Below the pieces are notes generated by a model. The model was not told the DNA's origin. It searched no databases and saw nothing but the letters and a program-made list of their open reading frames with translations. 64,000 nt of DNA, from the NCBI RefSeq assembly GCF_002939985.1, contig NZ_MDFM01000007.1, positions 88,729-152,728 on the forward strand. Reading direction: 5' to 3'. This document shows, in pieces, positions 17,677 to 27,415 of the stretch. Every line of letters begins with the position of its first letter. Position 1 is the first letter of the stretch. The position numbers and the translations under genes were made by a program. This stretch comes from Xanthomonas hortorum pv. cynarae (GTDB taxonomy: Bacteria > Pseudomonadota > Gammaproteobacteria > Xanthomonadales > Xanthomonadaceae).

Positions 17677-17883
17677 GCGAGCGCTACCTGGATGGGAGCG
17701 CATTTCGCAGGATCTGGTCCAGCGGAGATCAGTAAGGCGTACTTCGATGGTCTTTCTGCCCCGAGCAAGCAATTCCTGCTGCTGCCACACACCGGGCACG
17801 ATCCCAACCCGCCGATGATGGAGGCACAGTTGAAGGTGCTGACCAGAATCCGCGCATCGGCGCTGGCCAACGACGCGCACTGA
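17677..17883 (+). pseudogene. C-terminal remnant of an alpha/beta hydrolase
   Basis: A 68-codon open stretch directly after an in-frame TAA encodes SKAYFDGLSAPSKQFLLLPH, then TGHDPNPPMMEAQLKVLTRI. This resembles the last part of an alpha/beta hydrolase, with the catalytic histidine in the GHDPN turn. The nucleophile elbow and the rest of the fold are missing upstream, where the sequence is AT-rich Fur-box DNA. It is probably a deletion remnant. The ATG at 17692 could in principle still be translated. Confidence 0.55.
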
Positions 17884-17941
17884 CACGCGCAATGCCTCCG
17901 TTGCACGATGACCCATCGCGCATCGCTCACGAGGCTCAACA

Positions 17942-17967
17942 AAAAAGCCGGCTTTCGCCGGCTTTTT
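17942..17967. terminator. Symmetric terminator downstream of transketolase
   Basis: AAAAAGCCGGC-TTTC-GCCGGCTTTTT is a perfect hairpin with A/T tracts on both sides, so it works in both directions. It lies 23 bp past the tkt stop. Confidence 0.93.
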
Positions 17968-17989
17968 CTTTCAGGCAACACCCAAGGCG

Positions 17990-19990
17990 TTACAGCGCCT
18001 TGGCTGCCGCAACTACATGCTCGGCGGTGATCTTGAAGTACGCATACAGCTGATCCGCCGGCGCCGAGGCGCCGAAGGTGTCGATGCCGACCACATCGCC
18101 ATCCAGCCCCACGTACTTGCGCCAGAAGCCGGTCACACCCGCTTCCACCGCCACGCGCTTGCGCACCGCGTTCGGCAATACCGACTCGCGATAGGCCGCG
18201 TCCTGACGATCGAACACGTCGGTGGACGGCATCGACACCACGCGTGTCTTCAAGCCTGCTGCATCGAGCGTCTGCTTGGCTTCCACTGCCAGGCCCACTT
18301 CCGAACCGGTGGCGATCAGGATCACATCCGGCACCCCGCCTTCGGCGTCGGCCAGCACATAACCACCGCGTTCGATCAGCTTGATCTGCGCGTCGCTGCG
18401 CGGCTGGTGCTGCAGGTTCTGGCGACTGAACACCAGGCAGCTCGGGCCGTCCTTGCGGGTAATGGCGGCCTTCCAGCTCACCGCCGACTCCACCGCATCG
18501 CCCGGGCGCCACACATCGTTATTGGGGATGTAGCGCAGCGAGGCCAGATGTTCCACCGGCTGATGGGTCGGGCCGTCTTCGCCCAGGCCGATCGAGTCGT
18601 GCGTGTACACGTGAATGGCATGCGCCGGATTCAGCGCGCTCATGCGTACGCCGTTGCGGGCGTAATCGCTGAACACCAGGAAGGTGGCGTCGAAGGGAAT
18701 AAAGCCGCCATGCAGCGCCAGGCCGTTGGCAATGGCGGTCATGCCGAACTCGCGCACGCCGTAATACACGTAGTTGGCATCCGGGTCGTCGGTGGCCACC
18801 GACTTGCTGGCCTTCCACAAGGTCAGGTTGGAATGCGCCAGATCGGCCGAGCCGCCAATCAGTTCCGGCAACAACGGCGCGAACGCTTCGATCGCCAGCT
18901 GCGAGGCCTTGCGCGAGGCGATGGTCTGGCCGTCCTGCTGCGCCTTGGCGATGTAGGCATCGGCCTGGGCGATGAAGTCGGCCGGCAGCTCGGCGTGCGA
19001 GCGACGGGTCAGTTCGGCGGCTTCGGCCGCGTATTGCTTGCCGTACTTGTCGAACAGCTGCTCCCACTCGGCCTGACGCAGCGTGCCGGTGCCACCTGCA
19101 CGCCAGCCGGCGTAGATCTCTTCGGGAATTTCGAACGGGCCGTACGGCCACTCCAGCGCCTTGCGTGCGCCTTCCAGTTCTTCCTTGCCCAGCGGCGCGC
19201 CGTGCGAGGATTCCTTGCCGGCCTTGCTGGGCGCACCGAAGCCGATCTTGGTGCGGCAGCAGATCAGCGTGGGCTTGTCGGTGTTCTCCAGCGCGGCTTC
19301 GATGGCGGCCTTGATCTTCTCGGCATCGTGCCCGTCCACATCGCGGATCACTTGCCAGCCATAGGCCTCGAAACGCGCCGGCGTGTTGTCGCTGAACCAG
19401 CCATCGGTGTTGCCGTCGATGGAGATGTGGTTGTTGTCCCAGAACGCGACCAGCTTGCCCAGGCCCCAGGTGCCAGCCAGCGAGGCGGCTTCATGCGAGA
19501 TGCCTTCCATCATGCAGCCATCGCCCATGAACACCCAGGTGCGGTGGTCGACGATTTCCAGCTCCGGGCGGTTGAAGCGCTGCGCCAGCAACTTCTCGGC
19601 CAGCGCGAACCCGACCGCATTGGCAAAGCCCTGACCGAGCGGACCGGTGGTGGTCTCGATGCCGGGGGTTTCGCTGCGCTCGGGGTGGCCGGCAGTCTTG
19701 CTGTGCAGCTGACGGAACTGCTTGAGCTGCTCGATCGGCAAGTCGTAGCCGGAAAGATGCAGCAATGCGTACTGCAGCATCGACCCGTGGCCGTTGGACA
19801 GCACGAAGCGGTCGCGATTGAACCACTGCGGGTTGTTCGGGTTGTGCCGGAAGAAATCGTTCCACAGCACTTCGGCGATATCGGCCATGCCCATCGGCAT
19901 GCCGGGATGGCCGGATTTGGCGGCTTCGACCGCATCTGCGGCGAGAAAACGGATGGCGTTGGCCAGCTGGCGGCGGGTGGGCTGGGTCAT
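17990..19990 (-). CDS. tkt: Transketolase
   Basis: A 666-residue thiamine-diphosphate enzyme of the non-oxidative pentose phosphate pathway, moving two-carbon ketol units between sugar phosphates. The N-terminus has [18 protein letters not shown]. The cofactor-binding motif runs from [14 protein letters not shown] to [15 protein letters not shown] (GDG...NN). The central pyrimidine-binding domain has [19 protein letters not shown], and the substrate/cofactor loop is [11 protein letters not shown]. The C-terminal domain ends at AAAKAL. Length is standard. It is a single-gene unit closed by a strong terminator; a GGGATTC-type repeat lies upstream, between it and the symporter gene. Confidence 0.97.
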   Translation of the reverse strand: MTQPTRRQLANAIRFLAADAVEAAKSGHPGMPMGMADIAEVLWNDFFRHNPNNPQWFNRDRFVLSNGHGSMLQYALLHLSGYDLPIEQLKQFRQLHSKTAGHPERSETPGIETTTGPLGQGFANAVGFALAEKLLAQRFNRPELEIVDHRTWVFMGDGCMMEGISHEAASLAGTWGLGKLVAFWDNNHISIDGNTDGWFSDNTPARFEAYGWQVIRDVDGHDAEKIKAAIEAALENTDKPTLICCRTKIGFGAPSKAGKESSHGAPLGKEELEGARKALEWPYGPFEIPEEIYAGWRAGGTGTLRQAEWEQLFDKYGKQYAAEAAELTRRSHAELPADFIAQADAYIAKAQQDGQTIASRKASQLAIEAFAPLLPELIGGSADLAHSNLTLWKASKSVATDDPDANYVYYGVREFGMTAIANGLALHGGFIPFDATFLVFSDYARNGVRMSALNPAHAIHVYTHDSIGLGEDGPTHQPVEHLASLRYIPNNDVWRPGDAVESAVSWKAAITRKDGPSCLVFSRQNLQHQPRSDAQIKLIERGGYVLADAEGGVPDVILIATGSEVGLAVEAKQTLDAAGLKTRVVSMPSTDVFDRQDAAYRESVLPNAVRKRVAVEAGVTGFWRKYVGLDGDVVGIDTFGASAPADQLYAYFKITAEHVVAAAKAL

Positions 19991-20061
19991 GGGCGTCTAT
20001 GGAAGCGGAGGGGAACACCGCTGGAAGCGGAGCCGCTTATTCTCCCACAGAGCGCGTTAGG

Positions 20062-20246
20062 GAGCCGGGATTGGGGAGGCGGGATTCGGGATTGGTGAAG
20101 CGGGAGCCGGAGCCTCTGCAGCCTCGTCCGCAGTGCAACAGTGCAGCAGGCGGCGCAGACGCTGCCACGACACTGCAGAACTGACCTGGCACCTGACGAT
20201 CGCAACAGCCCGCTCCAACGAATCTCGACTCCCGAATCCCGAATCC
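20062..20246. repeat. GGGATTC-arm inverted repeat element (locus 1)
   Basis: Left arm 20062-20110 contains GGGATTGGGG, GGCGGGATTCGGGATTGG and CGGGAGCC. Right arm 20218-20246 contains the reverse complement CTCCCGAATCCCGAATCCC. About 110 bp of unrelated sequence separates the arms. The right arm abuts the stop of the symporter gene. Confidence 0.75.
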
Positions 20247-21527
20247 CTACTCCTCGCCCTTCGCCACCAACGTCGTCAATGCCAGATCGCCGGTCACATT
20301 CAACGCCGTGCGGCACATATCCAGGAAGTGATTGACGCCCAGGATCATGCCGATGCCAACCGGATTGACCCCGACCATCGCGCAGATCAGCGCCACCACC
20401 GGCAGCGAGCCCGACGGCACACCCGCAGTGCCGATGCCGCCCAAAATGCAGACCAGCATCACCATGAACTGCTGGCCGATGCTCAGGTCCACATTGAAGA
20501 ACTGCGCCAGGAAGATCACCGTCACCCCTTCGAACAACGCGGTGCCGTTCTGGTTGGCGGTGGCGCCCACAGTGAGCACAAAGCGCGACACCCGCGGCGG
20601 CAGGCCCATCTCGTCGGCCACACGCAGGGCGGTCGGCAAGGTCGCATTACTGGACGCAGTGGAGAACGCCATCATCGTGGCCTCCTGGGTCTGCTTGAAG
20701 AAGCCGATCGGCGAACGCCCGGCGAACTTCACCGCCAGCCCGTAACTGACCACCATGTGCAGGCCCAGCGCCAACACCACCACGCCCACGTAGGCGCCCA
20801 GGCGGATCAACAGATCGAAGCCGAACAGCGCAGCCAGATTGAACATGAAACAGGCCACCGCATACGGCGCCAGGCGAATCACCAAGCCGATCAAGGTCAT
20901 CGAGATTTCGAAGATGCCCTCGATGCCGCGTTTGAGCGTGGCGACCTTTTCATCCGCGGTCAGCACCATGCCCACGCCGAACATCACCGCAAAAAACATC
21001 AGCGACAAAATCGCGCCATTGCTGGACGCCGCAGCGATCACGTTGCTGGGCACGATCGACAACAGCATGTCCATGCCCTGCGGCTGGGTGCCGGAGCTGG
21101 AAATGATCTCGCGGGTGCGCTCGGCGTTTTCCTGGATCAGCTGATTGGCCAGCTGTGGATCCACGCCCGCCCCCGGCTTGAGCACATTCACCAATACCAG
21201 GCCGAGCAACACCGCCACACCGGACAGCACGACGGTGTAGCCCAAGGTGCGCCAACCCACGCGCCCCAGCGCGCGGATGTCGCCCATTTCGGAAATGCCC
21301 ATCACCAATGCCGAGAACAGCAGCGGCACGATCAGCATGAAGATCAGATTGAGGAAAATCTGCGAGAGCGGGGTGGTGACGTACTTGGTCACCGTGCGCA
21401 CCCAGTCGGCATCGCTGCCGGCAAGGTAGTAGACGGCCAACCCCAACACCAGGCCGACGGCGAAACCAATGCCCATCTTCCAATGCAGGGGCAGGCCCGG
21501 GCGGCGTGCGGCTGGGGATGCAGTCAT
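20247..21527 (-). CDS. Dicarboxylate/amino acid:cation symporter (DAACS family)
   Basis: A 426-residue inner-membrane transporter of the GltP/DctA family, importing C4-dicarboxylates or acidic amino acids with protons or sodium. I chose the ATG at 21527 (MTASPAARRPGLPLHWKMGI). Family motifs are visible: the serine-rich hairpin AFSTASSNATLPTALRVADE, GATANQNGTALFEG (substrate and cation site) and the second hairpin GGIGTAGVPSGSLPV. The last helix has GVNHFLDMCRTALNVTGD. About eight hydrophobic helices are apparent. DctA and GltP cannot be separated by eye. Confidence 0.92.
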   Translation of the reverse strand: MTASPAARRPGLPLHWKMGIGFAVGLVLGLAVYYLAGSDADWVRTVTKYVTTPLSQIFLNLIFMLIVPLLFSALVMGISEMGDIRALGRVGWRTLGYTVVLSGVAVLLGLVLVNVLKPGAGVDPQLANQLIQENAERTREIISSSGTQPQGMDMLLSIVPSNVIAAASSNGAILSLMFFAVMFGVGMVLTADEKVATLKRGIEGIFEISMTLIGLVIRLAPYAVACFMFNLAALFGFDLLIRLGAYVGVVVLALGLHMVVSYGLAVKFAGRSPIGFFKQTQEATMMAFSTASSNATLPTALRVADEMGLPPRVSRFVLTVGATANQNGTALFEGVTVIFLAQFFNVDLSIGQQFMVMLVCILGGIGTAGVPSGSLPVVALICAMVGVNPVGIGMILGVNHFLDMCRTALNVTGDLALTTLVAKGEE

Positions 21528-21837
21528 CTGGTCGGGCCTTGATCTGTACACAAAGGCGGGAGCTTAACAAACGCCATCGATGCGGCCACCTACCCGACGT
21601 GCCGCTACGCGCCTGCGCGAGGGTAGGTGTCCCTCTCGACGTCAGGTGATGCAGGCGTTGGCGCGGGAGCGGGCGAGAGTCCTGCAACCAGTCTGCTGCC
21701 CTAATCGATCTGCAATTGGCGCATCCACATCATCTAATCAGCTTGAAGCGGCAAAGATTTCGAGTCTTGCCGTTGCTAGATGCAGCCAAAAGCCTTGTTA
21801 GTCGAGTGCGCGGTGCCTTATAGCTTTAGATCAATAG

Positions 21838-21974
21838 CCTGGTTGGTCGAGTGCGCGGTGCCCTCGCCGCTCGCGGGACACGCCGTGAATCCGTCCCTGG
21901 AGGCTCGGTGGCGGCATCCATGCCGCCACACGGTCCCGCAAGCGGCGAGGACACCGCACCAGAGAGTCTGCAGG
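21838..21974 (+). repeat. Palindromic intergenic repeat, copy A
   Basis: The outer stem pairs CCTCGCCGCT with AGCGGCGAGG, extended by GCGGGAC/GTCCCGC. An inner hairpin GGCGGCATCCATGCCGCC sits near the 3' side. A conserved unpaired tract ACACGCCG...GTCCCTGGAGGCTC lies between the stems. It aligns without gaps over 133 bp to copy C at the right edge, with about 11 mismatches by eye. Confidence 0.88.
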
Positions 21975-22096
21975 TTGCTTCGTTGAAAGCCTGCCTTCCG
22001 TTTGCCTTGCGTTGAAAAGCTGATCGGACAAGCCGTTATTGAACCAACGCACGTCTTGCCACGCTTGTAACCGTGCACACCGACCATCTCGACCGG

Positions 22097-22205
22097 TCCT
22101 TGCCCGCCCACCGTCGCGGGACCTTACGCGGCATGGATGCCGCGTAAGAGCCTACACGGACGTACTTGCGGCGTGTCCCGCGATGGTGGGCGGGCAAGGA
22201 CCCTG
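22097..22205 (-). repeat. Palindromic intergenic repeat, copy B (inverted orientation)
   Basis: Read on the minus strand it has the same core as copy C (CGCGGGACACGCCGCAAGTA, then GTAGGCTC). The outer stem is replaced by TTGCCCGCCCACC/GGTGGGCGGGCAA and the inner hairpin by TTACGCGGCAT/ATGCCGCGTAA. Both replaced stems are still paired. Confidence 0.88.
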
Positions 22206-22345
22206 CAGCCAAGCAGCAACCCCAGAGCTCTGCTTTCATCGACACATCAGCAACCCACGTGTAACCGGAATCAACGAGTCGCAACGCTACACGGCTTGGC
22301 GACCATCCAAGAACCCGTTAGCCACTGTCGCTGCAGCGCAGCCGA

Positions 22346-24112
22346 TCAACGCGCTGGCGGATACAGCGGCGCCAATACCTCCGGTTCCGCAGCCGTTGCA
22401 TGGCGCCAACGCGGGCCTTTGGAAAACGCCTCGCGCAACATTGCACGCGCAGCAGCTACATCGCCATCGCCGCCCCAGCGCGCGCGCTGCATCTGCGCCA
22501 CCGCTGCGCGCTGGGCCGGGTCGCTCAACGCGGCCAGCACACTGTCGATGTCGGCAACACCGGCCATGCCGCAGAGTACCGCCGCCACATCGTCCATCCC
22601 GCCGGTATCGAGCGCGCGACGCAATTCGGCCACACCGTGGGTGGCACGCCGACCGGGGGCGGGTGCATCGCTGCCATTGGTCACCGGCGAACCGCGCGAA
22701 CCGCCGCGACGCAGCAGCAACGCCCACGCAAGCGTGGCGATCCACAACAACGCGAAACCGATCGCCGCGCCGATCCAGCCCCACGGCCGTTGCGCAGCGG
22801 CGGGTTGCTGCAGGCTGAGCGTGCTGGCCGCAGGAGCTGGCGCAACGTTGTCCGGCAACGGGTTTGCTGCAGGCGCAGGCGCGGGCGCCGCAAACGCACC
22901 GCTGCCCGCAGCCACATCCAACGTGAGATCCGGCAGCGACGCGGTCTTTGCCGCCGCCGCACTCACATCCCACCACGCCACCTGCAATCCGGGCACCACC
23001 AGTGGACCGGCGCGGTTGGGCACGATCGAATAGCGCCGGGTCAGCCGCAGCTGCGGCGAACCGTCCACGAAGCGTTCTTCATACTGCGCCGGCTCGGCGA
23101 ACACCTGCGCGTCGGGCACGCTAGGACTAGGCAATTCCGGAAACTGCGCCTGGGTGGCGCCGCGTGCGCTGGCTTCCACCACGATCTGCGCCGCCTCGCC
23201 GGCAGTCGCGCGCTGCGGCGTGGTGGTGTAACGCAGTTGCAGACTGCGCAGCGGCAGCCACGGCTGCGGCGCGTTGGCCGGCTGCGCACGCACCTGCAGC
23301 GGAATGCTGGCGCTGCGTGCGGTCAGCTCGCCATTACCGCGACCGAAATAATCATCGAAAAAACCACCGACCGAACGCCCATTGAAACGCGCCGACGGCA
23401 ACAGCAAGCGCCCACTGCGCTCGGGCACCAGCAAATAGCGTCGCTCCACCACGTTGTACTGACGATTGTTGACCAGCTTGACCGAACTGACGTCATCGCC
23501 AATGCGTTGCAGCGAGGCGCCATCGGGCGCTTCCAGATCCAGTTCGCCGGAGGCCAGCTGCGTAGCGAAATACAAGCGCACCACCACGCCCACGCTTTGC
23601 TGCACGTAGGGCTGCGGGTCGTCCACCTGCGTTTCGACGAAGGCGTCTTCATTGCCCTGCGCCGCGCTCGGCCCGCCTTGCGCGCTGCCACCAGCGCTGC
23701 TGGTGCTTCCGGTGCTGCCGGTGCCCGCATTGTTTGCAGCCCCAACCACCTGCAACCGCAGCGGCTCGGTGCGCTCGTTGCCGACGCGTATCGCCGGCAC
23801 GATCAGCTCGCCGCTCTTGCGCGGCGTCAACACCACGCCGAACAACGCACGCACCGTCACCGATCCATTGGTCACCTGCATCTGCTGGTTGGCGCTCTTG
23901 GCACCCAGTGCGAAGTCGTTGCGCAACGGCGTGTAATCCGGATCGACACCGCGTTGATCGGTTTCGATGTTCAACATCACCACGTCGCCGGCATTGGCGC
24001 TGTCGCGGTCCAGCCAGGCGCGCGTCACCGCACTGACGGGTGCGGAAGCGAGCATCACCATGCTGGCCAGCATCGCGATCGCCGCGCGGCGTAAGTGGTG
24101 TGTGCCGATCAT
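22346..24112 (-). CDS. batD: BatD-like protein
   Basis: A 588-residue exported membrane protein, the last gene of the Bat (aerotolerance-type) operon. The signal peptide MIGTHHLRRAAIAMLASMVM ends near residue 28. The large periplasmic part contains the BatD/oxygen-tolerance pattern (RAWLDRDSANAGDVVMLNIE, then VVLTPRKSGELIVPAIRVG and RRYLLVPERSGRLLLPSARF). A membrane helix near residue 440 (WIGAAIGFALLWIATLAW) is followed by a cytoplasmic tail with helical repeats. Its start overlaps the stop of the batB/batC gene by 4 bp (ATGA). The exact molecular role of BatD is not established in the family. Confidence 0.85.
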   Translation of the reverse strand: MIGTHHLRRAAIAMLASMVMLASAPVSAVTRAWLDRDSANAGDVVMLNIETDQRGVDPDYTPLRNDFALGAKSANQQMQVTNGSVTVRALFGVVLTPRKSGELIVPAIRVGNERTEPLRLQVVGAANNAGTGSTGSTSSAGGSAQGGPSAAQGNEDAFVETQVDDPQPYVQQSVGVVVRLYFATQLASGELDLEAPDGASLQRIGDDVSSVKLVNNRQYNVVERRYLLVPERSGRLLLPSARFNGRSVGGFFDDYFGRGNGELTARSASIPLQVRAQPANAPQPWLPLRSLQLRYTTTPQRATAGEAAQIVVEASARGATQAQFPELPSPSVPDAQVFAEPAQYEERFVDGSPQLRLTRRYSIVPNRAGPLVVPGLQVAWWDVSAAAAKTASLPDLTLDVAAGSGAFAAPAPAPAANPLPDNVAPAPAASTLSLQQPAAAQRPWGWIGAAIGFALLWIATLAWALLLRRGGSRGSPVTNGSDAPAPGRRATHGVAELRRALDTGGMDDVAAVLCGMAGVADIDSVLAALSDPAQRAAVAQMQRARWGGDGDVAAARAMLREAFSKGPRWRHATAAEPEVLAPLYPPAR

Positions 24113-25953
24113 CGTCCGTCCCGTTGCCTGCGTTCGTGTTCCAGCCTGAATTTGGTGCGCAGCAAGCTGCCCGGATCGTCCGGAACGCGCCGCAACCAGG
24201 CATCCACCGCCTGCCGTTGCTCGCGCTGTTCCGGCGTCTCGCTGACCGCTGCGGCTTCCTGCTTGCCGTTTGCATCGGCGCTCTTGTCGCCGGCCTGCGC
24301 CATCGCCTGCTGCATCTTTTGCCGCTGCGCGGCATCGGCCTGCTGCTGCGCCTGCGCATCGGCCGACTGCGGCGGCGCGTCCTGCTTGCTCTGCTCGCCT
24401 TGCCCGCTCTTGGATGGCTGGTCTTGCGACTTTCCATCCTGCGGCGTCTGCGCCGGAGAGGGCTGATCCTTGCTGTCCTGTTTGCCTTGGGCGTCCTGCT
24501 TGCCCTGCCCGTCCTGGCCAGCGTTTTGGTTGTCTTGTTTGTTCTGCCCGGACTGATTTTGGCCGGGCTTGTTCTGACCGGATTGCTTCTGCTCTTTGGA
24601 CTGGCCCTTGCCGTCCTTGTTGTTCTGCTGTTGACGCTTGCGCGCCGCATCCACCGCCGCACGATTGGCGATGGCGTCCTGCTGATCGGGGTGTTGCTTC
24701 AGCGCACGGTCGTACGCCGCAATCGCTTCGTCGTATTGCCCCTGCCGGGCCAGCGCGTTGCCAAGGTTGTACAGGCCCTCATCGGTGTGCACACCTTCAA
24801 ACGCTTTCTGTGCCGCGGCGAAATCGCCTTTGCGATACGCCTGCACGCCTGCATCCAGACGTTGCTGTTGCACCTGATCGGCGCGTTGCCACAACGTACT
24901 CTCTGCTGCGTGCGCGGGCTGAGCCAACGGCAACACACACACCAACGCGAGTACCGCCACAACCGCACGACGTCGGAACGCCAGAAGCGCCAACAGCATC
25001 ACCGGCAGCAGCAGCCAGTAGCCTTCGTCCAGCCAGGTCTTGCCGCCATTGGACTCGGCCGCTTCATCGGCCAAGGGCTGCTGCGCAGGATCGAGCACCC
25101 CCAGCGCACGCAAATCCGAATCATCCGCTGCAATGCGCGCATAACGCCCACCCCCCTGCCCGGCCAGATCGCGCAGGCTGGCTTCGTCCAGTTTCGCCTG
25201 TGCGATTTCGCCTGTATTGGTGCGATAGGCAGCGCCGCGCTCGCTACCCACACCGAGCGCAGACACGCTGAATCCACGCGAACGCGCCAGCCGTGCAGAA
25301 CTGCCAGCCCTACGATCCGCACTATCGCTGACCAACAGAATGTCGCCTTGTTTGAAGCCCGCCTGCAGCAGCAACTGCGTGGCCGCATCGATCGCCGCAT
25401 CGGCGCGCTTGCCATCCACCGGCATCACCGATGGCGACAACGCGTCCAGAAACAACGCCAAATTGGCCGTGTCTTCAGTGAGCGGCGCAACGGTGAAGGT
25501 TTCGCCCGCATAGACCAACAGCGCGACTTCGCCACCGGCGCGCTTACGCAACAGCGTGGCCAGTTTCGCGCGCGCCTGCAGCAAGCGCGATGGCGGCAAA
25601 TCGTTGGCATTGATGCTGGAGGACAGATCCAGCGCCACCACCAGCGGCATGCTGGAGTGATACACCGGCCGCTCGACCTGCCGCCAACTCGGCCCAGTCA
25701 TTGCCACCACCGCGAGCACATACGTCAACGCAGCCAGCACGAAGCCGAGCCATCCGCGCTGGCCACCGGAGACCAGTAATTTGGGCAGCAGATGCGCATC
25801 CACACTGTGCCGCCATACCTCCGCATCGCGTCGGCGCAGGTGCCAGAGCAGCGCTGCCGGCACGATGGCCAGCAGCGCCCATAGCAAGGTCGGGCGCAGC
25901 AGATGCAACGACTGCAATACCGCTGTCAGCTCGGTCAGCGCGTTCATCGCCAT
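24109..25953 (-). CDS. BatB-BatC fusion: von Willebrand A domain plus TPR and low-complexity tail
   Basis: A 614-residue protein. Two membrane helices near residues 20-38 and 65-80 precede a vWA domain with a MIDAS-like motif VALDLSSSINAND, and GVGSERGAAY later. A further helix near 325-345 is followed by a signal-like break (AQPAHAAES) and a TPR unit (LYNLGNALARQGQYDEAIAA, then YDRALKQHPD). The tail, about residues 430-560, is an extreme Q/K/G/D/S-rich low-complexity segment. In other bacteria BatB (vWA) and BatC (TPR) are separate. It overlaps batA by 10 bp and batD by 4 bp. It likely works in a membrane complex with BatA and the MoxR ATPase. Confidence 0.85.
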   Translation of the reverse strand: MAMNALTELTAVLQSLHLLRPTLLWALLAIVPAALLWHLRRRDAEVWRHSVDAHLLPKLLVSGGQRGWLGFVLAALTYVLAVVAMTGPSWRQVERPVYHSSMPLVVALDLSSSINANDLPPSRLLQARAKLATLLRKRAGGEVALLVYAGETFTVAPLTEDTANLALFLDALSPSVMPVDGKRADAAIDAATQLLLQAGFKQGDILLVSDSADRRAGSSARLARSRGFSVSALGVGSERGAAYRTNTGEIAQAKLDEASLRDLAGQGGGRYARIAADDSDLRALGVLDPAQQPLADEAAESNGGKTWLDEGYWLLLPVMLLALLAFRRRAVVAVLALVCVLPLAQPAHAAESTLWQRADQVQQQRLDAGVQAYRKGDFAAAQKAFEGVHTDEGLYNLGNALARQGQYDEAIAAYDRALKQHPDQQDAIANRAAVDAARKRQQQNNKDGKGQSKEQKQSGQNKPGQNQSGQNKQDNQNAGQDGQGKQDAQGKQDSKDQPSPAQTPQDGKSQDQPSKSGQGEQSKQDAPPQSADAQAQQQADAAQRQKMQQAMAQAGDKSADANGKQEAAAVSETPEQREQRQAVDAWLRRVPDDPGSLLRTKFRLEHERRQRDGR

Positions 25954-26951
25954 CTCCGCGGCAGCACGTAAGCCAGCAGCGCAATCACGATGGCAGCGCC
26001 CAACGGCCAGTAATAGCGCTCCACGCGCGGTTGCACCGACGGCCCCATTGCCTTCACCGGTTCCAGCCGATCCAGTTCGGCATAGATGCCGGCCAGTTCC
26101 TCGGTGTCGCGTGCGCGGAAGAAACGCCCGCCGGTCTGTTCGGCGATCTTGCGCAACCCCGCTTCATCGATATCGTCATTGCCACCGGCCGGAATCGGCA
26201 CGCCGAACAACGAATACCCGCCGCTGCCGCCGAACGCGATGGTATGCACGCGCACGCCTTCGGCCTTGGCAAGTTCGGCGGCTTTCAATGGGTTGAGCAC
26301 GCCGGCCGTGTTGACGCCATCGGTGAGCAGCACTACCACGCGTTGCCCCTGTTTCTGCTCGCGCAGCCGTTTGACCGACAACGCAATCGCATCGCCAATC
26401 GCGGTTTCGCGCCCGGCCAAGCCCACCACGCTGTCGGCCAACTGATCGCGGACCGAGGTCAGGTCAGCGGTCAACGGCGTCAGCGCATAGGCGCGTTGGC
26501 CGAACACCAACAAGCCGACACGATCGCCTTCGCGGCGATCCAGAAAGTCCGACAGCACCGCCTTGGCCGCCGTCAGGCGATCGACGACGCTGCCGCCGAG
26601 CACCATATCCGGCTCGCTCATGCTGCCGGACAGATCCACCGCCAGCATCATCTGTCGCGCCTCGCGCGGCGGCTGGATCACCACGCCCAGCTGTTGCGGA
26701 CGCGCAAGCGCCGCACACAACAAGAACCAGCCCAACCATGCCAACCAGCGCGGCATCCGCAATGCCGGCACACGTTGCGCCTGTGCAACCGCATGCAATT
26801 GATCGGCGTAGGGCACGCGCAGCGCAGCCGCATCGGCACGCCGCTGCGGCCAGAACCACATCAGTAACGGCAGCGGCATCAACCACCATGCCCACGGCCA
26901 CGCGCAGTGCGCGAGCGCGTCCTGCCATTGCGACCACTGCAGCCAGTTCAT
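25944..26951 (-). CDS. batA: BatA-like von Willebrand A domain membrane protein
   Basis: A 335-residue protein with N-terminal membrane helices (residues about 17-33 and 68-84), a vWA domain and a C-terminal helix (YYWPLGAAIVIALLAYVL). The metal-ion-dependent adhesion site reads MLAVDLSGSMSEPD, followed by the conserved threonine in LTPLTADLTSV and aspartate in VVLLTDGVNTAGV, so the MIDAS looks intact. The ATG at 26951 overlaps the stop of the DUF4381 gene by 4 bp. It is part of the six-gene Bat operon. Confidence 0.88.
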   Translation of the reverse strand: MNWLQWSQWQDALAHCAWPWAWWLMPLPLLMWFWPQRRADAAALRVPYADQLHAVAQAQRVPALRMPRWLAWLGWFLLCAALARPQQLGVVIQPPREARQMMLAVDLSGSMSEPDMVLGGSVVDRLTAAKAVLSDFLDRREGDRVGLLVFGQRAYALTPLTADLTSVRDQLADSVVGLAGRETAIGDAIALSVKRLREQKQGQRVVVLLTDGVNTAGVLNPLKAAELAKAEGVRVHTIAFGGSGGYSLFGVPIPAGGNDDIDEAGLRKIAEQTGGRFFRARDTEELAGIYAELDRLEPVKAMGPSVQPRVERYYWPLGAAIVIALLAYVLPRRWR

Positions 26952-27415
26952 CGCTGGCCCCGCATCAGACTCAGAAAACGCTGTCGCGCCAGTGCCTGCA
27001 CGGCATCCAGATCTGCAACCGCCGGCGCGCGTTGAAATCCGCCATCCAGCACGGTGCGGCCCGGCCCTTGCGAAAACGCTTGGGTCTTGCTTTTGCGGCC
27101 ATCCAGAAACTGCAACCACGCCTCGCCCTGCAACCGATCGGCCTGCGCATCGACGCTGCGCGCCGCACGCCGCAATAACACCGACAGCGTCGCCAAGCGC
27201 TGCGCGGGAGTTGTCGTGCTCTGCAGTTCGGCATCGAATGCCGCCAACCAACGGCGCTGCTGCCGACGACGACGCCACCACCAGAACCATGCGGCACCCA
27301 ACACCAGCACCACTGCGGCAATCACCAACCACCACCCCATCGCCAACGGCCACCACGACGGCGACGGCGGCAGATGGACATCGCGTAACGGGAGCGATTG
27401 CGGCGCCATCGTCAT
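26948..27415 (-). CDS. DUF4381 domain protein
   Basis: A 155-residue protein with one membrane helix (WWLVIAAVVLVLGAAWFWWW, about residues 28-47) followed by an Arg/Gln-rich cytoplasmic region and a helical domain with QRLATLSVLLRRAARSVDAQ. Position and pattern match DUF4381 proteins, which occur between DUF58 and BatA in Bat operons. Both ends overlap neighbours by 4 bp (ATGA), indicating translational coupling. Biochemical function unknown. Confidence 0.8.
   Translation of the reverse strand: MTMAPQSLPLRDVHLPPSPSWWPLAMGWWLVIAAVVLVLGAAWFWWWRRRRQQRRWLAAFDAELQSTTTPAQRLATLSVLLRRAARSVDAQADRLQGEAWLQFLDGRKSKTQAFSQGPGRTVLDGGFQRAPAVADLDAVQALARQRFLSLMRGQR

Larger units (their letters stand above)
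21528..22345. other. Long intergenic region with structured repeats
   Basis: About 800 bp with no credible gene. It holds two copies of the palindromic repeat family (21838-21974 plus, 22097-22205 inverted). A partial duplicate of the repeat's left end (GTCGAGTGCGCGGTGCC) lies at about 21801-21817. The symporter promoter should lie near 21530-21700 but was not identified. Confidence 0.7.

Noticed and set aside
17607..18512. Long minus-strand open frame spanning the tkt 3' end
   Set aside because: It is out of frame with the well-supported transketolase and shows Arg/Gly-rich shadow composition typical of GC-rich DNA.
21580..21801. Small plus-strand open frame in the intergenic region after the symporter
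   Set aside because: It has no start signal or similarity and runs toward the repeat element.
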